Shown: piece after piece, positions 13,862-25,856 of the stretch
How the letters are laid out: each line of letters begins with the position of its first letter
Position numbering within the stretch: position 1 is the first letter of the stretch
Source: Amaurobius ferox
Taxonomy: Eukaryota > Arthropoda > Arachnida > Araneae > Amaurobiidae
NCBI GenBank assembly: GCA_951213105.1
Contig: OX578140.1
Location: 28,024,862 to 28,088,861 of the forward strand
Reading direction: 5' to 3'
DNA: 64,000 nt
Program-made: the position numbers and the translations under genes
Notes under the pieces: model-generated
The model's input: only the letters and a program-made list of their open reading frames with translations
What the model was told of the DNA's origin: nothing
The model's database searches: none

Positions 13862-14625
13862 TATGTGTGTGTGTGTCAGTGAGTCTGTGGAGACGATAAC
13901 TGACGAACGAATGGACCGATTCGAACCAAATTTGGTACAAAAATCACAATCCGTAAACACTGGAAGCCTATTGCTTTTGTATGCAATCGAATGTTAAGAA
14001 CCTCCCTAAATTTTCGAATGAAATTTTGAAAAAATCGTCAAAAAATCAAAACCGCTAATAAAGTTACGCAAATAGACATTTTTTATGTAATTTTTCATTA
14101 GAAAACGATTGACATAAATTTTAGAACGCTAACATGAACCGTTTTCGAGATATTGTTCATTTTTTAAAAAAAAATTATCAAAAAGTCATATAAAAAAAAA
14201 TTCCTATTGAGAAACATGTTCACTTTTCATATGTAATACCATGCGATAAATTGGGTTACATCATTCTCGTGGAACTAGCTCATTCCATTCATGAAAAAAT
14301 ATACTTTTAGTAATACTTTTGTGTTTGAACGCCAATAGTCATTTATCTGCTGTAAGAATAACTTATTTCTTAGTGCATAACGCTTGGCGAGATTTTGGCG
14401 ACGAATTTGGCGGAATGTCGCCAACTTGGCGACTTTTTGAAATGTTGCCAAATTAACGAAAATCTCGCCAAATAGATAAAAATGACGACTAATTGTCGAA
14501 AATTTAATATCTTGGAAAGAATATTAGTATCTACTATAAGAAAAACCTACTTTTTTTTACTGTAAAAGTAGTAAACTAATTACATTATATAAGGAAAGTC
14601 ATGTGTTGCCCACATCAGATTTTTT
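13684..14625 (+). mobile_element. family H non-autonomous element, copy 1
   Basis: This block and 26131-27056 (reverse orientation) are homologous end to end. One end is a hairpin of ACTTTCCTTATA and its inverse (13687-13698 and 13708-13719). A conserved block with GAATTCGAGTTTTCGACG follows, then a GT microsatellite (13815-13876), then a long AT-rich middle. Next is a cluster of GGCGA/TCGCC motifs (about 14388-14475), and the other end contains GCCCACATCAGATTTTTT. It encodes no protein; a frame over the GT repeat is fortuitous. A hairpin at one end, a variable microsatellite inside and no terminal inverted repeats resemble Helentron/HINE non-autonomous elements, but I see no CTRR end, so the class is uncertain. 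Confidence 0.65.
13815..13876. repeat. (GT)n microsatellite inside family H copy 1
   Basis: An interrupted GT/TG tract. The same position in copy 2 holds only short TGTG fragments, and in copy 3 it is replaced by (TA)n, so the length and motif of this site vary between copies. Confidence 0.85.
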
Positions 14626-14735
14626 AGAAATATCGCTACGAAAAGTATTGATATCTTACGAAAAACCCACTGCATTGAAAAAACTCCGAGCAGAAAGACA
14701 AAAATATCCTTCCAAAAAAGTTTATATAAAACATC

Positions 14736-14768
14736 AAAATGGTTTGTCCCAAGGGGACAAACCATTTT
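14736..14768. other. perfect hairpin, 15-bp arms, 3-base loop
   Basis: AAAATGGTTTGTCCC (14736-14750) is exactly inverted at 14754-14768 around AAG. It lies just outside family H copy 1, inside a 78-codon frame (14603-14839) with no recognisable domain. The perfect arms suggest a recent origin or a maintained structure. Confidence 0.7.
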
Positions 14769-15005
14769 GTCGCAGGGTCGAACTTTCAGGTCTAGGTACA
14801 CTGCGTAATAAACAAGTCTCTTTTTTAAATCACATGTAACCCATTTTAGTCATACTCAATTTTTTAACTGATATTTGGACTAATAAGTTAATAAAAGCTC
14901 CTAATTTCAATTGACTTGGTGTTAAGTCAATGCCAACAACACTGTGCCCGGTATCTTTCACACCATTATTTCGTTGTGAAAGAAGTAAATTTATAGAATT
15001 ATGCA

Positions 15006-15042
15006 GAGAAAGTCATATTCCGCCCACATCAGACATTTTTTT
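15006..15042 (+). repeat. second family H end fragment
   Basis: GAAAGTCATATTCCGCCCACATCAGACATTTTTTT-type sequence here repeats the 14594-14625 end of family H copy 1 about 400 bases further on. Only this end is present. Confidence 0.5.
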
Positions 15043-15049
15043 CATATCC

Positions 15050-17379
15050 CACATGTGTCGAAAATTTATGTGCAATTACTATACTTATGTAATGGAAATT
15101 TATAACCAGGAATATCCATACATTTAAAAATCTTTAAAGCACTCAATATGTGCAAAAACATGGATAATTAATTGATTTTTAAACAAAAATAGAAGAACGT
15201 AACCTTAATGCATCAGCTGCTGGTAATGATTTATTATCTTACTAGAGTAGCATTGAATTGAGAAATTATGTGATCAGGCTACTGTAAAACCTCTTATGGG
15301 AAAAATGTTACCTCCTTAGAGCACTTTTAAAAAGGATTATTTTTCATGTTTTATGTTTAAGATAAATAATGGCCTAAACTGATAAAATCTCTCATATCAG
15401 CCGTGTGTATATTAGTTTTCATCAATAACGTACGCTAACTGCGGTATTGGCTTGTCATATAAAAGCAACTATATTAAAATTTTGTATAAAATGGAGGCAG
15501 AGTGAAATTAATGTCACGAAGTGTGGACAATTTATTTTAAATACAAAATAAAATATATTGATTATAAATTTATTTGTGTAAATGTTTTTAGTAAACAAAA
15601 TCGATAGTAAAAATGTATTTTAAAATAAGAGTTAGTATTAATAACTATCAGTAAGTAAAACATATTGTCCAAGTGATAAGAAAAATAACGTAATGATGCG
15701 CAAATTAATAAACAGTGAAACATATATATTGTCTTAGTCAAAAAGACGAAAAGATCCATTTCGCATTTTTGTCTTCTGATTTGTTGATCTGTCTAGCCCT
15801 GCAGAAGCGATTCTGTACTTATCCTTAAAACTGCTGTTTGATGCAATGATTTTTGCTTATTGTTTAGTTCTTATTTATTTAAATTTCAATTATATTCAAG
15901 AACTTATTTATAATAATATATCATGGGAGCATGTGTATTATTTTATTCTCATCCTTTATCAACCACCCTCTCACTTTTTAAAAAAGTCATCTTTTGAGAA
16001 ACTCTAAGATATCTTAATTAAGCCTGCATAGCGACCTACGTGACCACAATGTGGTTTGATCATCCAAAATAATACGTGTCGCACCAAGTTCACTGACATC
16101 TGAAAGACAGAAACGAATTTCAGAGTATAGGCCGTTGTATCCCGCATTGCCCCCTCGCTGTAGACCTGATCCTATAATTAATTATTCACCCTAACTAAAT
16201 CTCTCCCGATTAAAACTCATGGTGCCTTAATTCCAAATATTTTAAGTACTATTACATTGTGTGCAAGCAACCCTGAAAGAAACAAATGATGACAACAGTT
16301 TGGATTATAACATGTTTTAACGAAAATATAGAAGTCCTTTACAAGAAAGCATATGTAGAAGTCCTTTAAATGGATTTATATAGAGAAGAAACAGCCGTCA
16401 TAAAATAATACCAGAATTTCTCCAAATGCGTTCCCATCAACACAATAAAAATACCTTCAGGTAAGTAGCAAAAAAAAAAAAAAAACAATGGGGCAATAGT
16501 TTCTCAAATTTCTATAATGAATCTTCAATAAAAATTATTCAAATTACGCAGCTGCCTTTATATTCTTAGAACACTGAGCGTAAATTGTACAATGTTGAAA
16601 AACAAGGTACCCAAGGTTTCAATTACCCTTTCTTCCAAGTAGGTGCAATTTAGAGAACTATTTTGTAGTGACAAAACCTCGCCCTAATTTGTGTAGTTAT
16701 TCTTTTAGTTGTGCAGTTATTTTTTTATTATTTCGATTAATTATTTTATTCCAGTTGCATTATATGACTGACTTCCGTTTAGTCACTCATAAGCTTGCGA
16801 AATAGTGTCACATAAACAGTGCAGAGTTAAGAATTTTCGGGTTTCCGTACCAACGATATCACATCACAAAGTTACAATTAATTTTTTAAGACTATTAGTT
16901 TTCCTGTCATTAATAGTCTTAAATACTAGTAACAGGTTTAAGTACATGTAACAAGAGTGAAAACGGTCGACAAATAATAGTTGTTTGATTACAACTCGAG
17001 CATGATTCCATCTATAGTTTTATTCTTTCTTAAAATTTCTCCCTACTTACGACATTTATTAAAAAATCTTTTTGTCCTACAAAGGCACGTGATTATTACT
17101 ACATATTTCAATTTTAAAAAATGGCCCATATTTCTGTTACCAACGAAAATAACTAAACTGGATAAATGCAAACCTGCATTTTTAATCTAAAATGTATTAC
17201 TAGTTCTGAAAAATGAACTTGACTGAAAGTATCAAGCTATGCAAATAAAGCAAATTGCTAGCAAAATTCAAGTTTTTGCAATAAATATAATTGGTAATTC
17301 TTTTGGGGGAAAATAAATTATTTTACGGGGAAAAAATCACTTTATAGTTTCTTTTTTCCTTCCGATAAAACGAATATAT
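15050..17379. other. unassigned AT-rich DNA with one hairpin
   Basis: No gene or mobile element is recognised. A poly-A run lies at about 16470-16485. A 13-bp inverted repeat is at 16885-16923. Confidence 0.35.
16885..16923. other. inverted repeat, 13-bp arms
   Basis: TTTAAGACTATTA at 16885-16897 is exactly inverted at 16911-16923 with a 13-base loop. No context suggests a role. Confidence 0.55.
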
Positions 17380-17650
17380 ATAGTCCTTGTGTTTCCATTA
17401 TTCTAAATTATTTTATGCATGAAAAGTGGTTCAAAAATTTAATAGACCTTTTAAATTACGTTTGAAAATAGTTTTAATATTCCAAACAATGAGGGTATTG
17501 AGGTACGTAGTACAATGTACATCGTACCCAATGGAATTGGTAGTGCATTTACATTTCATTTGCTTGGTGTGAGATTTAAAATTACGAAAACGGAAATTAG
17601 AAATGTATTTCAGAGATTCAAAGACTCGATTCAAATTATTTTTCTCATGC
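17380..17650 (+). repeat. old direct duplication, copy A
   Basis: TTTCCATTATTCTAAA, a following TTTTATGCATGAAA, GACCTTTT and ATAGTTTT reappear in the same order at 19350-19610. The copies have diverged substantially and differ by small gaps. No coding capacity is shared, so this is probably an unclassified repeat family. Confidence 0.6.
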
Positions 17651-19349
17651 TGTATAGATTAAAACAAGCTTTTATTCCGAATAAATGACAATGTTAATTT
17701 GCAATCATAATTTCAAGTAGTTTGAATCATGCATGAAGATTGAAACTAATTCAATACGGTTAAAGTGGTGATACGATTTTTTAATTCAAAGACTGTTACA
17801 ATTTTTTGGAACTTTATGGAGATGTATATAAAATAAACCGCAAACGTCGAGAAGCGAAACATATGGCACAAAAATAACAAATATATTTTTTAACAAATAT
17901 ATTTAACAATATAATTTATTGGTTATCGTATGGAAGTGATATCGATTCTTCGGAAAATGGTTATTGGGAAATTATGTCTCTAAATAATTTTTCAGTTATT
18001 TTATTATTAAAATATTCATAAAATTCATTAACATTAAATAAATATAAAAAATATAAACGGACGATTCGTAACATATAATAAACTTTAGAGGCCCAAATAT
18101 TTCGGACATTTATATCCCCATGGATATTTATAACCCATAAATGTCTAACAATGCTTGCAGTTAAAATCAGTTAAATACTTTTTTTTCTAATATAATTAAG
18201 GGAATTGTTATGGGCATTTGTTGAATTTATAAACTACATTTTTTTAAGTCTGTACTTTTAGGAATAAAATATAATGCACGAACTGTCATATAGAAAAAGC
18301 AATTCAGAAGAAACCCATAATAAAAAATGTCAGATTTTTTCTTTAATCTCCATGAAAATCAATGTTGAGAATGGCAGAATCAACAAAAATCAGTGAACGA
18401 CTCAATCGAGGAATTCCAGAAAGACTCAGTCAAGAACGACTCAATTAATAAACAGACAAACAATAAGTCTAAGGACTCAATTAACTGATAATCACTCGAG
18501 AATGACTTAATTTACCTATTAAGCAATAATTTCATAAATTTGTGGTTTAAAGTACAAATAAAATGGCGTTACATTCTAACGTCTTATAAATGATTGTATT
18601 TTTAAAAAAGTACAATTAAAGATAAAGTGACTTTGTATTTAGCGATATTTGCCACACTTAGATATTAATATGCTTGAAAAATTAAGATTTCCAATTATTC
18701 TTATTCCTGTGTAAAAATATTTTAATTATGAATTTTATCGATTTAAATCCTAAACGCTTAATATCTCTATGGCCGTAAATATTAAGGTTGAATAAGTTAA
18801 AATCAAATCCCTTTTAAAGTAAAAACTATTTAAACTGAGTATTTTGCATTATTGTTGATAGATATTTTATTATTTTTGAAAAATTTCTGGCCCTACTTTG
18901 ATTCAGCTGAAAATCAGCTTAATATGTTTGTCACTTAAAATTATTTCGTACGTTACATTTTATTACATTCAGTTGCTTGAAATATATTGTGCTGTGCCTA
19001 CAGATAGGCAGCTACATATTAGACATTAATAAAACCTATATTCATGCTCAGTAATGACTAAGATGAATGAAATGATCAAATATGTAAAATGAAATGATCA
19101 AATATGTAATTCTCAACATTGGCCCCCATCCCATAACATTTCAAGTGGATTTAATCTGTATTCTAATGATGAAAAATATGACTAAAATGAAAAATGAATA
19201 TTTCATTCACTATCAAAGCTAAATTTTGAAAATGGTGTCGAAAAAAATTTCATCATAAAGGAAAGAATAATTTCCAGAAAAATAACGTTAGGAATTCTTT
19301 TAAATTAAAAAGTTTAATTTAATGGTTTCTAATTCTTTTTATAAGCAAA
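17651..19349. other. unassigned AT-rich DNA between the two duplicate copies
   Basis: No gene is recognised. At 18400-18510 the words GACTCAATTAA and GACTCAGTCAA recur loosely. A 22-bp tandem duplication is at 19066-19109. Confidence 0.35.
19066..19109. repeat. 22-bp tandem duplication
   Basis: AATGAAATGATCAAATATGT followed by AA occurs twice in exact tandem. Confidence 0.75.
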
Positions 19350-19610
19350 TAAATGACTTATATTTCCATTATTCTAAAACAGTTTTACGCATGAAAGGTA
19401 GTTCAAACGCTTAATGGACCTTTTGTATAGAGTTAAAAATAGTTTTTATGCTCCGAGTAATAAGAACATTGATGCGAATAGGATTTTGTGTGGTACATTA
19501 AGTGGTGTGAATCGCTAAATTTTAAGACAGGAATGGTAAAAATATATTGCAAAGATTCAATGGCGGGTATAAAAAATATTTTAACTGTTTTCCCTTATGC
19601 AATTAAATAA
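19350..19610 (+). repeat. old direct duplication, copy B
   Basis: Diverged partner of 17380-17650, about 1.97 kb downstream in the same orientation. It begins TTTCCATTATTCTAAAAC and shares GACCTTTT and an AATAGTTTTTAT block. Confidence 0.6.
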
Positions 19611-20010
19611 TCTTGTTATGCATAATGGAAAACTTTGTTAATTGGCATTTGAATGGATAGTAAGTAATATTCCGAAATTTTAATGTGAATTAAAAGAGCT
19701 CGTTAGTGAATTTCAGTCAATCTTCTCCGAATTTCAGATTGAGACTCATTGGTTTAATTAAATTATTTAAATTTTTTTTTGTAGTGCTTAAACCTAATTA
19801 CGTATTTACACTATTTTTATTTTGTGCATTAAAGAGAGCAAAATTATTTGAATGTCACTATGAAATTATACTACTTCTAGCGTTTAAATCCCCGTGTCCT
19901 GGATTTCAACATAAGGACCTAATTGACAATGATATTTGGAGATGGGTTTAGAGCCAGAAACGATGTAGGAACTTATTTTATCATCATTCGCAAAATTGTA
20001 AATGCTTAGT

Positions 20011-20129
20011 ACTTCCCCTATATATAGTATAATGAATGTATAGGGAAAGTATTGCAATGGGGTTGAAAATTCGAATTCGAGTTTTCGTCGAAATAGCACA
20101 TTTCAAGCATCCCTGAACTCGAATCCAAC

Positions 20130-20160
<31 letters not shown>
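20011..20160 (+). mobile_element. family H, truncated copy 3
   Basis: The hairpin end is present (ACTTCCCCTATA at 20011-20022, TATAGGGAAAGT at 20039-20050), followed by the conserved block containing GAATTCGAGTTTTCGTCG and TTTCAAGCATCCCTGA. A (TA)n run at 20131-20160 sits where copy 1 has its GT repeat, and the copy ends there. In the stem, the T-A pair of copies 1 and 2 at arm position 8 is a C-G pair here, a compensatory change. Arm position 5 is an uncompensated mismatch. Confidence 0.7.
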
Positions 20161-20164
<4 letters not shown>

Positions 20165-20370
20165 GGAGCGCAGCCAACTGACACATTTCAACTAGTCATA
20201 TATCATATACGGAAGCAGGGAAAATATAAGTAAAAATATCTATAAATACAACCAAGTATGCCATTTATATACCACCGATTACAAGGTTATTTTTTGAAAA
20301 CTACATCAGACAGATGGCCGCCGTTTACATCAATGCATTGTTGCAAACGTATTTTAAAGTTGTCGTACAC
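20159..20370 (-). pseudogene. transposase C-terminus and end of a Tc1/mariner-type element
   Basis: On the minus strand 20370-20287 reads as 27 codons and TAA. It contains RLQQCIDVNGGHL, the conserved tail of arthropod Tc1/mariner-superfamily transposases of the DUF4817 type (RLQxCxxxNGGHxE-like). Downstream, the end at about 20159-20190 begins TATAGGGTGGAGCGCAG, like the TACAGGGTG termini of the MITEs in this window. The catalytic domain and N-terminus are absent, so it is a 3'-end fragment abutting family H copy 3. The family tail is known; the truncation is visible. Confidence 0.65.
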
Positions 20371-20722
20371 GCGTATTTAGTTGAAATTACATTTTTAATA
20401 AATATATTACAGATTAGGAAAAAAATATGAAACATATGTAGTATCTTATGAACCTAAATCATGAGATTCAAATTGCAGTTCGAAAATGTAACACGGCGTA
20501 TATTTTAACTACATTTCTATTATGCAATTAAAAAATGGATAATTATAATAATAAAAATAAAATGGAAGTTATATTTTTAATTCAAAAATCAAGAATACGT
20601 CGAAACGGAAAAAGAAATATATACCGTACACAATTCGAATCCTTAAATAGGACGAAGGAAAACTTAACATGAGTAGTAATCCGCTATTTTCGTTTGCTTG
20701 GATTTTGCAGAGAATGCAGTCG

Positions 20723-21232
20723 TCATACACATATATATTTTAAACCTTCTAGCGAATTCAGATATAGATCTGGAACATTTGGTAAAGTAGGAATAAAATT
20801 CTGTAATGTTTCGATCATTTTAACAGCTGTTGTGTTGGGTGATGATTTCGTTCCACACTCCTCATCTTCCACTTCACTAACATCATCATTTTCTTTCAGT
20901 TCTACAATTATGTCCTCATCGGTGCTCCCACTGAACACTAATAAACCTTCATCCAAATTCATATAGTCTTCTGGATTTATTGAAGAGTGCATATTCATGG
21001 AAACTTTGAATGCATTCAAAGAATTATTTAGATGCAGCACACAATTTTCTTCTTCAGAAAGATTTTGTTGAGAATTCTCATCGCTGTCAGACTATTCTTC
21101 ATCACTGCACGAACTGAAATTAAAACCTGCCTTTCTCCAACAATTTCGAATGGTAGATAAGTGCACAGAACTCCAACTGCCAGAGATCATGTCACATACT
21201 TGTTTAAAATTTATGTCAAAGGGTTTGGTAAT
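20723..21232 (-). pseudogene. Tigger/pogo-like transposase C-terminal remnant
   Basis: One minus-strand frame from about 21232 to 20723 gives a region resembling the end of Tigger/pogo (jerky/CENP-B-related) transposases. It includes the ISGSWSSV...TIRNCWRKAGF segment that follows the DDE domain, a long Asp/Glu-rich linker, and a final leucine-rich stretch of the TLQNFI...NSLEGLKYI kind. One in-frame TAG follows SCSDEE. The DNA-binding half and the catalytic core are missing. Upstream on the same strand lie Tigger-like terminal sequences (21511-21570), so this looks like an internally deleted, inactive copy. Family assignment rests on motif resemblance. Confidence 0.65.
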
Positions 21233-21510
21233 CGTGGTACATACTAGTCGGTAGATAGAACATTATTCCTCTTTAGGATGAACTGCCTTTGTGTTAAGTC
21301 TGCTATTGTAAAAGTCTTGGTCCAAAGTCCAAAAAGTCTTGGACACAACACAGGGAAAATTTTTTGGAATACTCAAAATTATCGTTATATACAGGTTCAC
21401 TGAAAAGCAAATTATTGTTATAGACAAGTTCGATATACACTAAACCTATAGGAAATCCGCCGGGGCCGTGGAAAATATCGTCATAAACAAGTTTATCGTT
21501 ATAGACAATA

Positions 21511-22340
<830 letters not shown>

Positions 22341-22344
22341 AAAT

Positions 22345-22700
22345 TCAAGAAAATCCAGATATTCTAAATTTTTTAACTATACCATTTACAAAATAAGAGG
22401 GATATTTATATACATTGCTGGTAATTTTTAGATTATCAATATGTAATGCATGGAATTTTTTATCAGATAATCTATATATTCTAAAAAGCTGATTAAGAAT
22501 TATATTTCTAAACAATAGAAACAAGTTGCAGGAATTAAATGGTAAGATTTTATTAATTTCAAAATTAAAAGAGTATTTTTTATCATATAAATTAGTAACA
22601 ATTCTATTAGAAGATTCAACAAAAATATTTAAATCCAAAAAATTAATATTTTTACTAATAGTAGCTTCATTAGGAATTAATTCCAAATTCTCAGGATATT
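22345..22700 (-). pseudogene. reverse-transcriptase C-terminal fragment (Penelope-like or related)
   Basis: A minus-strand frame of about 115 codons contains NFLDLNIFVE, then NLYDKKYSFNFEI, then LNQLFRIYRLS. This order (FLDL strand, YDKR-x-FNF, then a helix with R-x-xR-x-C/S) is the post-catalytic region found in Penelope-like and related reverse transcriptases. The YxDD motif and upstream palm are absent, so only the end of the domain remains. The frame is open to its stop near 22345. Codon use is extremely AT-rich like the surroundings. Alternative: another RT class with the same thumb region. It is a different family from the Penelope element at 49.3-50.5 kb. Confidence 0.5.
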
Positions 22701-22740
22701 TCTTTCATTGGATCTTCTAAAACCTTTTTTCTTATTGAAA

Positions 22741-23186
22741 TCATTTTATTTATTAGCTGCATGTGCGCAATAATTTAAATGAATTTTGTTTTGTCATTCT
22801 TATTTATGCAATTTTTATATTTGCATAATTGCACAGTTTCCATGATTTTTAAAGTTTGCTACGATATTTTTTATATATATTTTATGATTTATAATTGAAT
22901 TTTATCCTATTTGGTTTTTTTCTGTTATTCTTGTTATTCCGTTAACCACGTGTTTTTATGCAATCATAGAAACAACGGATTTTAGTATGTCTGTCTAGAA
23001 TGTGCCCCTGAAGACGTTTCTGGCAGATATACTATTATTTAATATATTTTCCTTGTCCTGGCCTCTCCGTGCTCTACTTTTCCGGCTCCTCCTCGTTGCT
23101 TTTTGCTATTCACTACACGCTTTTATATTGCTCGCGGTTTGATACTGTTGTTACTGATTCACACTCCTTCCCTTTAGTATTTGTTA

Positions 23187-23190
<4 letters not shown>
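22741..23190. other. unassigned stretch
   Basis: No gene recognised. A slightly GC-richer patch at 23050-23110 (CCTGGCCTCTCCGTGCTC) has no identified role. Confidence 0.3.
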
Positions 23191-23248
<58 letters not shown>

Positions 23249-23261
23249 CATATATATATAA
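23191..23261. repeat. (TA)n microsatellite
   Basis: About 70 bases of TA repeats with one interruption. Reading frames with Tyr-Ile runs across it are artefacts. Confidence 0.9.
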
Positions 23262-23321
23262 GGTAAAATAAAAAACATACTCATGCAAAGACAGTAGTTA
23301 ATAATTTGTAATATAATTATT

Positions 23322-23684
23322 TTAGAATGTTTTTAACTTTTTGGAAAAGTGTTTTAACAACTGCCGACCACAATCATGTCGAACTTCTCTGAATGTCAGT
23401 GTGCCTCTTAATAATGCCGATTCCAAAAATCGTTCTAAATTTCGTTTGACCAGTTTAATTTGCTCGATAGACATATTACGTAGACTCGCAAACAGAGACA
23501 TACAAAAATACATTCTAGAAAAATTGTTGAGTATTTGACGTAAATTCATCTTAATCAGAAAGTTCGACAGCACACAACACCTTCTGCTGATGTATATATA
23601 ATTCCATAATCGTTTTAAAATATTATTAGAATAAATAATTTTAAAATACCAAAATACAATTCTAAAATTGATTTCGAAATGCAA
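23322..23684 (-). CDS. unrecognised 120-codon reading frame
   Basis: The longest unexplained frame in this part of the window. It starts with hydrophobic and aromatic residues and ends with a charged half rich in Arg, Lys and Leu (for example LVKRNLERFLESALLRG and FREVRHDCGRQLLKHF). I recognise no family, signal peptide or motif. The C-terminal half has more balanced codon use than the flanks, which could mark an old coding fragment. No promoter or splice context is evident. It may be a chance frame. Confidence 0.15.
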   Translation of the reverse strand: MHFEINFRIVFWYFKIIYSNNILKRLWNYIYISRRCCVLSNFLIKMNLRQILNNFSRMYFCMSLFASLRNMSIEQIKLVKRNLERFLESALLRGTLTFREVRHDCGRQLLKHFSKKLKTF

Positions 23685-23699
23685 AATTTAAAAAAGAAT

Positions 23700-24540
23700 A
23701 TATTAGATAATGTATTCTAATATTAGTTTCTGTAAACCGTAACTTCTATAGCGTACTTATATTCGGTCGATCTAGAAATCGATAAAAATTCTATTTAAAA
23801 ACTGTGCCAAGATTATTTTCTACCAAAATTTAATAAATAATTATAATTATCTTCCATTTTTGAATAAATGGATGGCCCATGTATTTTTACTGCAAAAGCA
23901 GATTTAGTTTAAAAATTAGAGGTTTGTGCAAAATATTATGCCTCGATTATGATTTCTAGCTTTTCAAATTTTGTATATTATAATAACAAGAATTTTACAA
24001 TGTAAATTTTCTATTTATGCACGAAACAGACATGTTCTTATCATATATCTTAATTTTTGATCAACTCTTTCAAGTAAGAATAAGTTGTTATCTTTACATG
24101 TTACAGAGATCCAATAAATGCAGTCTAAGGAGTATGTATCCAATTATGAGCTAGAAATATTACGGATTACAACAACACAGGCTTTACAGGAAAATGTTAA
24201 TAACTTGAAATATTTTATGCGCACTTACTGTTAGGTAAATCCCAAATTTAAAGCAGACGTATGTTTACTACTTTTAGCGCAATTTATCTGTGTAACTGAA
24301 AGAAGGAAGCTAATTTTTGTCCTCTGAAATAGGTTGATATCGACTTGCTTTATACTGTGCTTTAAACAATACTTTAATCATTAAAGTTTTAGTTTCAGAC
24401 CATAAACTCAGACTAGCAAAATATCCCTGATTTCACTAAATTTAGCTATTTTCGTTCAAATATCAATGTTTCTAAAGAATTTGTTTTCTTGTTTATTTCA
24501 ATAGTGCATCTATCATTTCTCTTCCTCATTATCCTAACTT
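23700..24540. other. unassigned AT-rich DNA
   Basis: No gene, repeat or element end is visible. Confidence 0.35.
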
Positions 24541-24550
24541 CGGAAGTCAT

Positions 24551-24650
24551 AAATGTTTAGCTTAACAATGGACTTGCCTGAGGTAACACTCTCAAGCACA
24601 ACACAATTACCCGGAACTGTATATCTCAGTCTTCTTTGTCGATATCCATC
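24551..24650 (+). repeat. dispersed repeat family R, copy 1
   Basis: Contains GCCTGAGGTAAC...ACAACACAATTACCCGGAACT. The same ordered blocks occur at 27601-27700, 29430-29520 and 44951-45055 in the same orientation, each clearly diverged. The family is unidentified. Confidence 0.55.
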
Positions 24651-24856
24651 TACTTAAACAAAGCATTTATCCTCTGTGCGTAGGACAATTCCGACTCTTA
24701 TTGATTCTATAGTTTAATAAGGAATGCTTTTCAGATCGCTGGATAGTACAAAACATGTATTTTAAGTTAAATACTAGATAAATACATTTAGCAATATAGG
24801 ACACGTGTTAGTTGGACCATATAATAATGTTGATACACTTTACAGAGTTCACTTTG

Positions 24857-24968
24857 ACATTAAGAGCTTACAATTTTCCCAGTAACTCAAAGTTGGACTG
24901 GTCAGTTCGGAGATACAGGGTTCGGTTCCCTTTTGGAGCAGCATAGTTTTTTACAATGGCGCCCGAAC
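24857..24968 (+). repeat. tRNA-like segment followed by a tRNA-Lys-type primer-binding-site sequence
   Basis: AAGAGCTTACAATTTTCCCA leads into a B-box-like GGGTTCGGTTCCC (about 24918-24930). Then TTTTTTACAA is followed by TGGCGCCCGAAC at 24957-24968. That 12-mer is the known primer-binding-site core complementary to the 3' end of tRNA-Lys used by some retroelements. The upstream part is repeated in diverged form at 25502-25605, and the PBS-like part at 25213-25237. No LTR ends or gag follow, so this is a fragment or a coincidence. Confidence 0.4.
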
Positions 24969-25212
24969 AAAAATAGAAGCTTTAAATGCATATCCATATA
25001 AGTTTTGTCACCATACCAAATAAAGTTATAAGTATCTGATATATTTGTATTATTATTATGGTCGTGATAAATACCAGTGGTTAGTAATGTATCCAATATA
25101 GAAATACAGCTGATGTTGTAGTAAGAATTAAAATTAAAAGGTGTTTGTGTTCATAATAAGAATTGAAAGTGTATATATAGTATACAAATGTAGTACGAAT
25201 ATTGTGTTCATG

Positions 25213-25237
25213 AAGGTCTTTACAATGGCGCCCAAAC
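25213..25237 (+). repeat. second PBS-like copy
   Basis: TCTTTACAATGGCGCCCAAAC repeats the 24948-24968 segment with one change in the PBS-like 12-mer (CCCGAAC to CCCAAAC). Confidence 0.5.
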
Positions 25238-25501
25238 AAATCAACCCTGTAGGTTAATGCAAAGATGTCTGAGGTCTGAAAGTGATCCTAGTATGACTAG
25301 CAAGGATTCAGTGGACTCTGGAATATGGAGGTCGATTTCATTTTAGGAGGACAACGACCACACAGGATGCTAACCTAAGTAAAAATAGTAGTATCAGTAG
25401 GCTAATCTGAAATACCATAGCAGGAGGGGGTCAGTCAAATTGTCAGTTGCACGCCATTCTGACATTAGAGAGTGGAGAATGCAAAGTCCTTTTCAAAAAG
25501 A

Positions 25502-25605
25502 AGAGCTTGCAATTTCTTCCCAGTAGCTCAAATTTAGAGAGTCGGCTGGCCAGTTAGGAGATCAAGGGTTTGATTTCTGGTTAGAGTAGCAAGGCTCTTT
25601 ACAGC
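25502..25605 (+). repeat. diverged copy of the tRNA-like segment
   Basis: AAGAGCTTGCAATTTC, CCCAGTAGCTCAAA, GCTGGCCAGTTAGGAGATCA, GGGTTTGATTT and GAGTAGC match 24850-24955 in order, about 640 bases downstream. The PBS-like end is lost after CTCTTTACAG. Confidence 0.55.
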
Positions 25606-25856
25606 TTTACGCACAATATATTTAAATAATTTAAGGATTCTGTTCTCTGTTTTCTACGCTTATCATTTTTCAGGTCTACACACCAGCATTTTGAAAATGA
25701 TGTTTTACTTAGAACGTAAGAAAAAGTATCAGGGCGTAGAGTGCAAATAAACTAATTTTTTGGATACGCCACAATCTTAACCGTACTCGCACTAATCCGG
25801 GTCAGCACTGGTGCTTATAAAAGCATAGTACGCGCATGGGCCACGCTCATACATCC

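Noticed and set aside
13680..13940. 86-codon frame with a Thr-His repeat
   Set aside because: Produced by the GT microsatellite of family H copy 1; the homologous region of copy 2 has no equivalent repeat.
20723..21040. Host gene of the CENP-B/jerky type
   Set aside because: An in-frame TAG, absence of the DNA-binding and catalytic parts, and nearby Tigger-like terminal repeats favour a dead transposon.
23069..23266. 65-codon frame ending in Tyr-Ile repeats
   Set aside because: The repeat is translated (TA)n microsatellite and the upstream part has no domain.
24957..24968. Primer-binding site of an intact retrovirus or retrotransposon
   Set aside because: The 12-mer is exact, but I see no LTR end (TG...CA pair), gag or pol downstream; kept only as a fragment.
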